Source of the DNA: Mycteria americana | Lineage: Eukaryota > Chordata > Aves > Ciconiiformes > Ciconiidae | Length of the DNA stretch: 64,000 nucleotides | Reading direction: 5' to 3' | NCBI RefSeq assembly: GCF_035582795.1 | Contig: NW_027445653.1 | Span: 401,050 to 465,049, forward strand | Shown here: positions 42,889-53,424 of the stretch, piece after piece | How positions within the stretch are numbered: the stretch's first letter is position 1 | Layout of the letters: each line of letters begins with the position of its first letter | Notes under the pieces: generated by a model | Database searches by the model: none | Told to the model about the DNA's origin: nothing | Seen by the model: only the letters and a program-made list of their open reading frames with translations | Position numbers and translations under genes: made by a program

Positions 42889-44105
42889 TCCAGGGGCTGA
42901 CGTCTCCTGAAGGGCAGCAGGGTCTCTCCTGGGGAGCGTAGGCAGTCACTAACTGAAGCAATCACTGACTGTCCCTCTCTGAACACTGCAGAGACAGAGT
43001 TTAGAAGTGGGATTTGCCCTAACACGCCATGGGGGTCTACAAAGAGTTTCAATATTTGATTCCCTTGACCCCTATCCCTGTCCCCTTGCCAGGCAGGACA
43101 CCGTGGCAGTGACAGGCAGGGATCATTTCCCCACCGTGTAGGGCAGGGGTTCAGCTGAGTCCATCAGGTATTTCCTCTCTGGTGAGTAGCCCAGAGACTG
43201 CAGTGGGGTTCAGCTCTTCCCCATGCACCCCACAGGAGCTGAGATTCCTCTTGCTCCAGCTCAGCGTGCACAAAATAGGTGCCTGCAGAGCAGCCCCTGC
43301 CCTGAGCTCCCTCTGTGATCCATGGGGATGGAGGGTGGCAGTCAGCTGCTCACACACCAACACCTGGTGGCATCTGAGGTGCCAGGGGTAGTCCAGGACT
43401 TGTGGCTGTGTCTGCAAGCGCTGATGGAGCATCCATGGGACACCCCCACCTGCCTGAGCATGAGCTGGGGGGCTGGGAGGGAGGGTCCCTTGGTCACCTC
43501 AGGTTACACCAAATGGGTAGGGCATCTGAACGTCTCTTAGACTCACATGTCCATGGCAGCTGCTGGCCTTCCAGCTGACCAAAAGGAGGAGTGCAGCAGA
43601 AGGAGGGTCAGGGCTCTCTCTGGGCTCCCTCCACTGCACTCACTAGAGCTCAGCTTACTACAAAACTCAGGCACGGGCACATCCCTGCATTGCAGGCACC
43701 GATATCATTGCAAGGCTCTTTCTAAGGGCATAAGAAAGGCCTCTAGTGCCATGCCAGGTGCCTGGGGTGCCCAGTGCAACTGCATTTGGCTGGCAAATAT
43801 GGCACAGGACCTCCAGGAAAGCCATGTCCCGCTGGAGTGGGGGCTGGGCAGAAACACCAGGGCCTCCCAAAGGGGTCCGGTGCCTTTTAGCCAGCATCGG
43901 ATTGCCAACACCCCGGCAAGGAGGCAAGGTCCATCTCGTCTACACCCAGGGCTGCTGCAAGATTGGGAGGCACATCACACCAGGGTCTCCACTCATGTCC
44001 CTATACTCTCAGCCCCTGACAGTTCTCTTCCCCCCTGTCCTCTACCCACCTCTACCCGTGATCATATGAAGAAAACCCCACACCACTGATGTCCACAGTC
44101 TGGCC
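42889..44105. other. Intergenic region upstream of the OR5 core
   Basis: Duplicate of 14.84-16.05 kb. No gene. Confidence 0.45.
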
Positions 44106-44108
44106 GGA

Positions 44109-44399
44109 TTGCAGCCTTACCTCACCCAGGGAGTTCTTCAGGGGTCCCTTGTGTTCCTGGAGATTGGCACAAGGTGCTGCAGAGTCCCCTCAGGCAGCAA
44201 ACTGCTCTCTTGCAAGGCTGGCATGGCCCAGGCCTGTGTTCCTCTGGCCTTGGGGACTGCAGGGATTGTTGTCTTCATGAGCATCTCATTTCATCCTTAC
44301 GTTGCCACCTGCCATCCTTCCCAGCATGTCTTTGCTCTGAAGCAAAGCCTTTGCATACGTGGGGTGCTGGGTGCTTGGTTCCAGTTTTCTCCATGAGAA
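44109..44399 (+). pseudogene. Olfactory receptor relic, second copy (plus)
   Basis: Duplicate of 16055-16345 with the same decayed TM2-TM4 remnants. Confidence 0.5.
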
Positions 44400-44620
44400 G
44401 ACTTTGCTGAGCTGCTGCAACCCAAATGTGCACCAATGCCCTCAGCCTGGGACACAGCCAGGAGGATCGGGAGCCCCTTAGTCCATGACAGAGCTTCTGA
44501 GGGAACCACTGTGCTGACGTGGTGGGACAGGTAGCACAGCTTTGGGTACTGTGATGTACAGGCTCTTTAGGAGACACTGGAGGTGGCTGAGGAGATGTCA
44601 TATGGAAACGTCTCATGATC
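44400..44620 (+). mobile_element. CR1 fragment joined to the OR relic, second copy
   Basis: Duplicate of 16346-16560. Confidence 0.45.
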
Positions 44621-44823
44621 CTCCTAAGCACCTTCCTTGGTCATAGGCCAGCTGGGAAGTGGGAGGTGGAAAGGGGCTCAGCAGCAGCGATCCCTGTCTG
44701 GCTGGGTCTGCTTCTCACCCTTCCCAGCATGGCCACTGCAGGGTCACCCCATGGCCCCAGGGCACCACAGCCCCCTCGCTCTGCAGAGCAGCACCGCCAG
44801 CTCAGGGCCCCGTGGGGAGTATG

Positions 44824-45710
44824 TGTGAGAGACTGAAAGAGTTAATGTCTCAAACACTGTGGAGACATGAGGCGCGATTTGCATGGCGACGGCAAGTCGG
44901 CTAGCATGGGATGGGGAGAGCTTTTCGGAGGAGAGACTAAAAGAGGTATTGTCTTGTAAGACACTGAAGGAGGTACTGTCTCAAACATTGTATCGAGATA
45001 AGGTGCAGCAAGTCGGCTAGCACGGGATGAGAAGAGTGCGTTGGAGGGTGTGCAGTTACCATCTATGGCCAGAGGTCACACAGAATTTTATCTAAGGAAT
45101 GGGCCTACAATCACCCGAAACTTGGAATGAAACTCCTCGCAAACCCCCCCTCCCCCCAGCGCCTGCAACCCTTTGAGGACCAGAGCAACATAAATCCTCC
45201 AGGGGTGTGACCTGAGGCAGGGATTAGAGTATAAAGAGACTCCTTCCCCAGGGAACGGCGCGCGCGCCCATCGCCGGCGGATTGCCACGTCTGTCATCAT
45301 CATCGCGGGATCCAAGGGTGGTGATATCTTTCCTTTTCTTTATCCTCCTCTCTTCTCTTTTCCTTTTCTCACTTCTCTTTTCCTCTACTCTTCCATTATA
45401 CACATATCTGGGCATATGAGTTTTGGATGAATTGTGACGGGTTGCCCGGAAAATAGCTCCATTGCCAAATTGCCTCTGTTCGTTCGCTGAGCTTGCTAGT
45501 TCGTTAAGTTTGTAGTTTGCTAGTTAATAAAGTTGTTAGTCTAACTGTTCCTCTGAGTCATTGTCGTGACTCTACCGGCCTGTGGCTCTGCCAAGCAGAG
45601 ACTGGCCTTTGTTGGTACACAAATCCCCAGGGAATGAAAAAGATTCACCCATCTCGCAACCCACCGAGTGGGACGAGACACGCTCTATCCCAGAAAGTGA
45701 CCACAAAACA
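44824..45710 (+). mobile_element. ERV LTR, near-complete copy
   Basis: Begins TGTGAGAGACTGAAAG. The U3 part contains two diverged tandem copies of a ~100-bp unit (44.83-44.93 and 44.96-45.05 kb, each with CTCAAACA and GCAAGTCGGCTAGCA). Then a TATA-like GAGTATAAAGAGA (45.23 kb), a CG-rich start region, a pyrimidine tract (45.33-45.39 kb) and AATAAA (45526-45531), i.e. a U3-R-U5 layout. The right end is uncertain (somewhere between 45.62 and 45.71 kb) and no target-site duplication is obvious. The first B block keeps only the initial 120 bp (16770-16888). Confidence 0.6.
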
Positions 45711-45820
45711 TTTGGGTAAAGCCCTGAGCAATCTGGTATGACCCTGCTTGGAGCAGGAAGTAGGTCGAGATACCTCCCAAGGTCCCTTCCAGCCTGAATG
45801 ATGCTGTAGGAAACGAAGAG
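45711..45820 (+). mobile_element. CR1 3' terminus
   Basis: TTTGGGTAAAGCCCTGAGCA and GGTCCCTTCCAGCCTGAATG are typical of the last ~100 bp of CR1. Matches 16889-16958. Confidence 0.65.
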
Positions 45821-45999
45821 ACTCTCTGTGATCTCCATTTTTGGAGGATTTCAGGTTTCAGATCCACAAAGTCACAGCCAGCTTGCCCCTGGGGTTGGTG
45901 ATACCCCACCCTTTGGTGGGAGGGCACCATTACAGAAATTACCAGATCCAGGTGAGCATCACCTATGTGGGCACACATGGCAGCTGTGCTAAGAAGCTG

Positions 46000-46510
46000 G
46001 CCCCAGGAACCGGCAGAAACCTCTGGGACACTTTGCACCCTGCAGTTTCCCCTTCCCATGAGGTCAGGGCAATTAAAGTCCCCAAGGGTGGTGTGGGGTC
46101 ATTGAACTAGCCTTCCTCAAATTGCTTCAATAAGACTTTGTCCTCTTCCTCACCTGACTCCAGGTAAGGATTTCCCACCAGCATGTCTCCCTACCTGGTC
46201 TCTCCTGTGACCCTCCCCACAAGAGCTCACCCAATCTGCTGCCCATCCCATAGAGGACCTCCATACACCCAGGCAGCTCCCTCACACTGAGGGCCTCCCC
46301 CTCCTGATCTTCCTCACCTGTCTTTTCTGAAGAGCCTCTATCCATCCATTGCAGAACCTCAAGGTTCCTGACCTGTCCCACCACACCTCAGCAGGTATTA
46401 TATCAATGTCACAGCTCTGTGACAGCACACGGGGCTCCAGCCGCTCCTGTCTGTGCTCCAGGCTGAGGCCATTGGTGCACATTTGGGCTGCAGCACCTCA
46501 GCTTGGTGCC
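46000..46510 (-). mobile_element. CR1 endonuclease fragment, second copy
   Basis: Duplicate of 17150-17655 with the same order of landmarks. Confidence 0.75.
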
Positions 46511-46514
46511 ACCA

Positions 46515-46830
46515 GGGCCAGCCTCAGCCTTATGACAGATCTGGTGCCCGAGATCCTGTGCAAGCAAAGCCTTTCCTTGAGAGCAGAGGCATGCTGGAGT
46601 GGATGGCAGATGGCAATGTAAGGATGAAATGATGTGCCCATGAAGAGCGCACACCCTGTGCTTCCCAGTTGCAGAGAGAACCATGTTTGGACTGTGCAGT
46701 CCTGGCAGGAGAGGACTTTGCTGTCTGCAGTGTCTCTGCAGCCTGGAGGGCCTGTGGTAGAGGTGAAGCTGATCTCCAGGAAGGACAAGTTGCTGCTGAA
46801 AACGTCCTTTGCTATGGACATCCTGTTGTC
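46515..46830 (-). pseudogene. Olfactory receptor relic, second copy (minus)
   Basis: Duplicate of 17660-17975: FSSNLSFLEISFTST, LGSTGCALFMGTSF, PYIAICHPLQ. The TM2 FLEISFT is closer to the OR consensus than in the first copy. Confidence 0.65.
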
Positions 46831-48100
46831 CAGGCACACTGTGAAAATCATTCACCTGTTCCTGGGTTGCATCATCAAGGGGGTGAATAAAGGATGGGGG
46901 TAAGAAGAATCAGCAGCATTTGGACGTGTTGGCACACGAGCAGAGACCCTGCTGTGACGTGCCTCGTATTGATGCACTGCCTGCGGCTGCTGGACAGACA
47001 TGGGACAGACCTTGTCTCACTGCAGTGGTGGCATTCAGTCTCTTGCTGACACGCACCAAATGTACCTGAGATGCCCTGGGGTGTCTGTTATGGACCAGCC
47101 CTGAATGGGGATAGCTGTGCTGTAGGTCCTGCACTGCCCAGCCAGCTGCACCCTCCAGTTGTGCTGGGCAGCGTTGGCATCTGAGGGAGCCCTACAGGCC
47201 TGCATTTGGCCATTAGGTTGAGCAGCTGCCCTGCAACAGGGTAGGCAATGTAGGGATGTCCATGGTAAACCTTCGGTTCCACTTAGTGGAGATGCAGGAA
47301 ATACAACTGATGGAGAAGAGACAGGCAGACTGAGCTCCCCCTGTGGCACATGACTTCATTTCGTTGGGTGAATACCTCTATCGGTTGCCCTAAACATCCT
47401 CAGCAGGTACAGGTTTGGTTGTCCTAAGTGTGATCATCTTCTATCATTTCAGTTGGCCAAAGGGATTCCCCACCAGCCTCCAAGACAAGGTGCCCAGATG
47501 CTGCCCTGTCTCTCAGAATTGCTCCACTAGAGCTTGCAGTCTCCTGCACATGTCCTGAACCACCTCTGGCACCTCAAATGCCACCAGGTGTTTGCATTGG
47601 ACAAGCTCACTCCTGGCCTCTGTCTCCACTATTGACATGGCAGCTTAGAGAAGGAGCTCACAGGGATTTTGTGCAGCTGAGCTGAGGCAAGAGGAATCCC
47701 ACCTCCTGTGGGTCTGTGGGGTGTACTGGAGAAGCCCAATCCCCCTCCGGCCTCCAGGAATACTGCTGAGAGCTGAGATGCCTACCTGGACTTGGCTCAA
47801 TCCCTGCCCTGCTCAGGTGGAAAGGATGCCCTGCCCGTCACTGCCTACGTGCCCTGCCTGACAATGGGACAGGAACAGGGGTTTCCAGAGGGGAACATTG
47901 GCACCTCCTGCAGATCCGCACTCCCTGGCAGAGCAATTCCCGCTGCAGGACTCAGCCCATCTAGTGTTTAGAGAGGGACAGGCAGTGATGACTTCAGTCT
48001 GCTTCCAGCTGTGCTCCCCAGGAGTGACCCTGCTGCCTTTCAGGAGCTGTCAGCCCTGGAGACCCCGGGACACCTCGAGGGAGCCGGGAGTGGAGGGGAG
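46831..48100. other. Intergenic and outer upstream unit of OR6
   Basis: Duplicate of 17.98-19.25 kb. No gene. Confidence 0.45.
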
Positions 48101-48106
48101 GGGGGA

Positions 48107-48265
48107 GCAGAGAAAGTGCTGCCTTGGGCTGGTCCTCTGCTGCTGAGCTGGGCTGGGCTCCTGGCATGGAGGGAGCTCCTGGCAAGCGGGCAGCGCTGCA
48201 GAGAGACAGCTCTGCCCAGGAGCAGCTCCTCTGCAAAGGGCAGCAGGGCTGAGGGCACTGCCTGC
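48107..48265 (+). promoter_or_regulatory. Hyperconserved OR upstream core, OR6 copy
   Basis: 159 bp matching the reverse complement of the OR1/OR2 core without a mismatch, 2.44 kb upstream of the former OR6 start. Same relative orientation as all other copies. Confidence 0.6.
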
Positions 48266-48370
48266 AGGCATTGAGGGCAGACGAGCAAGGCAGAGAAGGG
48301 TTAGAGGCAGTCTGGGCTGGGAGGGAGCTGACAGCTCACTGGGGGAGAAATCTTCACAGCCCTCGACACG

Positions 48371-48376
48371 GTAAGT
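48371..48376 (+). other. Splice donor of the OR6 leader exon
   Basis: ACACG/GTAAGT. With the acceptor at 50521-50522 the intron would be 2152 bp. Confidence 0.6.
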
Positions 48377-50394
48377 CTGTGGCTGCAGGGCAATGCATCT
48401 GCAGTTCCTGGCGAGATCTCCAAAAGCTGGCACATCCCACAGCCTCTGGGATCTTTCAGGAGAGCTCTCACAGTTTCTCTGCTGTTGAGGAGGAGGACAT
48501 GGTCATGTGGATTCCCTGCTGTCATAGGCAGAAGACATGATGGCTGCCTTCTTCCAGGAAGGACCGCAGGGTTGTGATGCTGGGTGTGCAGGCAGGGGTG
48601 CCCAGGGCTGTCCTTCAGAGCCAGGTCCCTGCACCCCAGGGTGCTGCGTGCTGGGGCAGGGATTCAGCCGCCTGCCAGGGTCAGCACTCAGCCCGCCCGG
48701 GGAGCTGCCCACAGCGCTGTGGGGAGAAGCTGTGGCTGGAAGGAGGGACCCCCGGCAGGGCAGGGTCCTTCTGCTGCGTGGGTCAGGGCTGCTCACAGCT
48801 CCAGATCATGCCCAGAGCATTTCTGAGGGGACTTTTCATGAGTACGGTCATGGCAGGGGTTTCCTGCTTGAGTCTGTGCTTTCCTGAATCTGTGCTTCCA
48901 CTTTGCTCTGGCTCACCTGGGTTGGATGGAAACACAGCCGTGCAGCTTAGAGAAGGGGATGAGACTTGTAAAGTGTCACCCTGAGGTTTACTAGGAGCCT
49001 CAGCAAGTGCCTTCATCCCCTGCCAGTCTACAGGTAGCACCAGCAGCACCTTTCCAGGTTCCTCAGGGTTTGTATGACCTCTTCTGTAGCCCCTGCACAC
49101 ACAGCGTGGCTGCAGGGCAGAGCCGGGCACACAGGGGCTGGGCTGGGCTCTGTGAGCACTGGCAGGGAAGAGACATGGGGCCAGAGAAACAGCTCCCAGC
49201 TGGGACAGCTGCAGGCAGCAGAGATGGGCAGGAAGGGAGGGAACTGCTTATGGAAAGCCTGTGGCAGGGGAGATATGGGCACCTCCCGGCCAGCCCTGCA
49301 CTGCAGATGCCTTCCCCGAGCAACCCCCTTCATCTCTCCTCTCCCACCCAGCACAGCCCTCAGCCCTCATGGCCATGGGGTCTAGGCTGGTAGGCACTTC
49401 TGTGTCCAGCAGACCAGCAGAAGAGGCGAAGGGGATGTCAGACTCTCTGGGGATGGGAGTTTCAGCTGCAGAGTCCCACACTGATCTTGTGGGTCCCTTC
49501 ATGCCGGTGTGTCCATGGGAACAGATGTCCCAGCTTCCCTCTCACCTGTGGGGCTGTGGGCAATGCAGCCTGTGGGGCTGGGGAACGACTCCATTTTCTC
49601 TTTCTGAGATGCCAGCAGTAGGAGGACAATTGGCTATCTCCCTGGGGTGTCCCTCCAAGCTGTGAGCTGCCCTCCAGGATGCAGACCTGTGCATAGCCCC
49701 TGTGTTTTATCTGAACGCCCCATGGAGAAGTGCAGAGATACTACAACCGAGGAAATGCTGCTGGGTTGGTGAAATGAGCCCTGTGTGTCCTTGGATAGAA
49801 GTGGGGTGCTGAGACCTTGAGAAAGGGTGAGACATTGCGTGGTCTGTGGTGGGTCCCTCTGCTCTCAGTAGTGCCTGGTTGTTTTTCAGGGTAAGGTAAG
49901 AGTGTGATCGCCCTCCATCTCATGAAGGTGCAAGCCCAGGGCAGCTCAGAACACGACGGAGGGAAAGACCAGCTCCCCTCACTCTCCGCTAATCCAGACG
50001 TAATCCTTCTGCCTTGCAGAACTCGCTCGGTTCTCCCTGAGTGCAGCAGAAATGCTGGGGCTTTCTGACATCCAACACCACTCCCCAGGTGAGATGGAGG
50101 GAGCTTGACAAGAACCCAAAACCTCTCAAAGTGCCTTCTGCCATCCTGGTTCCTTAGCACTGGCAGTGCAGGTGCTGACAGGCCCTTCTGCATTAGGAGC
50201 AGTTTCATCTGACACAGCTGAACACCAGGTCTGGCCCCTGCCCACACTGTTCCCATGAACTCCCTGCTGCAGAGCAGGGCTGACTCCTCAGCAGCCAGTG
50301 GGCAGAGGCCCTTCTCCTCAGGGCACACTCACCAGCACCACCAGAGCTCCAGGCACAAAGCTGAAGGAATGTCTCGCAGACAGGGAATTGGGGG
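48377..50394 (+). other. Inferred OR6 leader intron
   Basis: Duplicate of the OR3 intron, lacking about 230 bp at 49434. No gene. Confidence 0.5.
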
Positions 50395-50440
50395 AACCGG
50401 GGCGGGAGGGTGGGGGGTGGGGGGGGGGTGGAGGGTATCA
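50395..50440 (+). repeat. G-rich tract with quadruplex potential
   Basis: More than four runs of three or more G, including a run of about ten, within 45 bp and about 80 bp before the OR6 acceptor. A shorter version precedes OR3 (21.76-21.78 kb); OR7 has only a remnant. Confidence 0.6.
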
Positions 50441-50545
50441 GGGTGAGGGTCTAGGAGAAAGGCTTTGATTTACCTCAGAGAAGTCTCCCCTAACTCTTCA
50501 TTGACTCTTCCTCTAAGGACAGAAACCCATGCCCAGAGGCAGCAA

Positions 50546-51505
50546 CCATCCAATATCAGCTCCATCACCCAGTTCCTCCTCCTGGCATTTGCAGACATGC
50601 GGGAGCTGCAGCTCTTGCACTTCTGGCTCTTCCTGGGCATCTACCTGGCTGCCCTCCTGGGCAACAGCCTCATCATCACTGCTGTAGCCTGCGACCACCG
50701 CCTCCACACCCCCATGTACTTCTTCCTCCTCAACCTCTCCCTCATTGACCTGGGCTCCATCTCTACCACTTTCCCCAAGTCCATGGCCAATTCCCTGTGG
50801 GACACCAGGGCCATCTCCTACTTGGGATGTGCTGCCCAGCTCTTTCTGTTTACCTTCTTGATAGTAGCAGAGTGTTGTCTTCTCACTGTCATGGCCTATG
50901 ACCGTTACGTCGCCATCTGCAAACCCCTGCACTACGGGACCCTCCTGGGCAGCAGAGCTTGTGTCCACATGGCAGCAGCTGCCTGGGGCAGTGCTTTTCT
51001 CAATTCTCTCATTCACACAGGCAATACATTTTCCATACCCCTCTGCAAGGGCAATGCTGTGGACCAGTTCTTCTGTGAAATCACCCAGATCCTCAAGCTC
51101 TCCTGCTCACACTCCTACCTCAGGGAAGTTGGGCTTCTTGTCATCAGTTTTATCCTTGCTTTTGGCTGTTTTATTTTCATTGTGCTGTCCTATGTGCAGA
51201 TCTTCAGGGCCGTGCTGAGGATCCCCTCTGAGCAGGGACGGCACAAAGCCTTTTCCACGTGCCTCCCTCACCTGGCTGTGGTCTCCCTATATGTCAGCAC
51301 TGGCATGTTTGCCTACCTGAAGCCCCCCTCCATCTCCCCCCCATCCCTGGATCTGCTGGTGGCTGTTCTGTACTCGGTGGTTCCTCCAGCAGTGAACCCC
51401 CTCATCTACAGCTTGAGGAACCAGGAGCTCAAAGATGCATTGAAGAAGCTGAGTCATCCTGCAGTTTTCAGAAGCAATAAGCTGCTCATGCCCCTGCACA
51501 AGTGA
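50546..51505 (+). CDS. Olfactory receptor, family 14-like, start codon lost (OR6)
   Basis: The seven-transmembrane frame is intact (NISSITQF start region, GN, LHTPMYFF, MAYDRYVAIC, loop-2 cysteines with CEITQ, KAFSTC, NPLIYSLRNQELKDAL) with a longer, changed tail ending MPLHK. However, the codon where the paralogues have the initiator ATG is CCA (50546-50548). The frame is open back to 50447 and, through the inferred splice, to 48253, but contains no ATG. The first in-frame ATG is 50597, at the MREL before TM1, which would give a 302-residue receptor lacking the N-terminal glycosylation site. So it is either a recent pseudogene, translated from a non-AUG codon, or truncated. Leader core, donor, acceptor and AATAAA are intact. 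Confidence 0.8.
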   Translation, partial: PSNISSITQFLLLAFADMRELQLLHFWLFLGIYLAALLGNSLIITAVACDHRLHTPMYFFLLNLSLIDLGSISTTFPKSMANSLWDTRAISYLGCAAQLFLFTFLIVAECCLLTVMAYDRYVAICKPLHYGTLLGSRACVHMAAAAWGSAFLNSLIHTGNTFSIPLCKGNAVDQFFCEITQILKLSCSHSYLREVGLLVISFILAFGCFIFIVLSYVQIFRAVLRIPSEQGRHKAFSTCLPHLAVVSLYVSTGMFAYLKPPSISPPSLDLLVAVLYSVVPPAVNPLIYSLRNQELKDALKKLSHPAVFRSNKLLMPLHK

Positions 51506-51688
51506 TTTCCAATGGACGTGGGGAACCTCCAGTGCTTTGGGAATTTCTCTGTGAAAATTCTACTTCTCCCAAATTTTCTGCATTCCTTCCACTTCTCCAT
51601 AGGCATGAACCCACTCTGCCTGACCCAGAGGTCTTTGCACATGTGTCTGGCGCGGTGGCACAGCTGCCCTCCGATGTCACATCTCTGT

Positions 51689-51694
51689 AATAAA
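51689..51694 (+). terminator. Polyadenylation signal for OR6
   Basis: AATAAA about 185 nt after the stop; equivalent to 23022-23027. Confidence 0.5.
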
Positions 51695-51699
51695 AGGGG

Positions 51700-52478
51700 G
51701 TTTCTCAGTGCCGCTGTCTCGAGGTTGTGCTCTTCTTCCAAAGCAGAGGTCAGGAACACGCTGAAGAATTTGCCCCTGTAAGGCCGTGCTGCTGTGCTTG
51801 GGTTCTCCATGGGCTGAGGGCAGGAGGGCTTGGGGTGATGAATTAGGGAAGGAGACCTGGACTGAGCTTTCACTTGTGGGTGCCGGTGCCCCTGGAGATG
51901 GTGATGGTCATCAGGGATCTTCCTGGGACCGTCTCCCCGTGGCTCCCATGCACCACAGCCTGCTGGCTCTGCAGAGCAGCACCACCAGCTTGGGGCCCTG
52001 CAGGGAGCATGGGAAGGGGGCAGAAGCATCCGATGAGGCCAGCACAGACACAGTCCCCTGGGGAAAGGCTCTCTAGAGGCATGGATGATCCCTGCAGAAG
52101 AGCAAAGGCACAACTCTCTAGTTCCAGGGGGAAACTGATGACACAGAGAAACTTATTTCTGCATGCAGCAGCTTGGGACAGGCTGCTCTGTCACTGGGGC
52201 AGCAGGAGCAGCCAGAGGAGTCCCAGGGCAGGAGCCCTGTGCTGGGGAGAGGGCCTGGCACAGAGGGGCTGCCAGCAGTTGGCAACAAGAATCTTGGGGA
52301 CAAGAGCAGGGGACACAGGGACACACTGGCCTCTGTCTCCTCATGCTGCAGCCCTGGGGCTGATTGGGAGGCTGACCATCCTCTGCCCCCCAAGAGCTGC
52401 TGTGCCCTTCAGAGGGGCTGGGGCTGGGCTGTGGGTGCTCAGAGCTCTGTAGCACCCTGCGGTGGGCACTGTCATGGC
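51700..52478. other. End of the second B block
   Basis: No gene. Matches 23.03-23.81 kb; the match stops at CACTGTCATGG (about 52477), where an LTR fragment begins. Confidence 0.5.
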
Positions 52479-52848
52479 GCCAAAGGGATATTCCATACCG
52501 TATGAAAGCATGCTCAGCAACAAAAACTGGAGAAAGAAGGAGAAAGTGGGGGAGGAGGTATTTTCGAGGTTACAGCATTTGTCTTCCCAAGTAACCGTTA
52601 CGTGTGAAGGAGCCCTGCTTTCCTGGAAATGGCTCAACCCCTGCCTGCCAATCTGAGGTAGTGAAGGAATTCCTTACTTTGCATGGCTTGCTCACAGAGC
52701 TTTTTCTTTAGCTATTTAGCTGTCTTTATCTCAACCCACGGGTTTTCTCACTTTCACCCTTCCAATTCTCTCCCCCATCCCACTGTGGGAGAGTGAGCGA
52801 GCGGCTGTGTGGGGCTAAGCTGCCTACTGGCATTAGACCATGACAGTG
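52479..52848 (-). mobile_element. Truncated solo LTR at the end of the second B block
   Basis: Antisense copy of the same LTR family, from the CCAAAGGGATATTCC point to the TG end (CCATGACAG at about 52848). The other third is missing. The break lies within about 15 bp of the LTR position where 33216-33587 is broken. Confidence 0.75.
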
Positions 52849-53424
52849 GGGCTGAGCTGCCCACCGGGGTTACCCCACAGCAGATGCAGAGAAGCAGGAT
52901 TCTTCTTTCCATGACCTGGAATAGCTCCTGAGCCAGGCAGTGGTTTTGTGTCAAGAGAATCAAAGCAAAGCCTCGACCTTGGGGAATCTCAAGTGAATTG
53001 CTGAAAGAGAGGTTCTCTGCTGCAGATTTAAGGCTTCAGCGGTTGGACCTGAAGAGAACAGCTTAGAACTAGTCAGACTTTCAGATCATTTTGCACATGT
53101 TGCCTCACCTCCCCACTTCAGTCTTTCGCACCCAGAAGCATCACCACCTTTAATTTGGTCTCCTCTGAAATCTGACCAAGTGATGGGAAGACAGGAAGAA
53201 GAAGGAGAAAGGAGGTCATTACCACTTTTTCAGTCTGCATAGGGCTGAATTTCACAGGTCTAATTCAAGTTCATTTTGCCACAAAACTTGATTGTTTGAA
53301 AGAGTTCAAGGGACTCTCCTCCACCTGCCCACCTTCGGCCCTGGCATGGTGAGCACCTCCAGGGCCTGGCTGTACAAGCACTGCAGTGACAGGGCTGTGC
53401 TGGGCCTTTGTGTATCGGCCGGAA
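52849..53424. other. Single-copy insert at the rearranged junction
   Basis: The only stretch of this size for which I found no second copy in the window. No gene or repeat family recognised. Confidence 0.45.

Larger units (their letters stand above)
33588..52478 (+). repeat. Segmental duplicon B, copy 2
   Basis: See 5528-23811. Left junction: deletion inside an LTR. Right junction: another fragment of the same LTR family in the opposite orientation. Confidence 0.9.
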
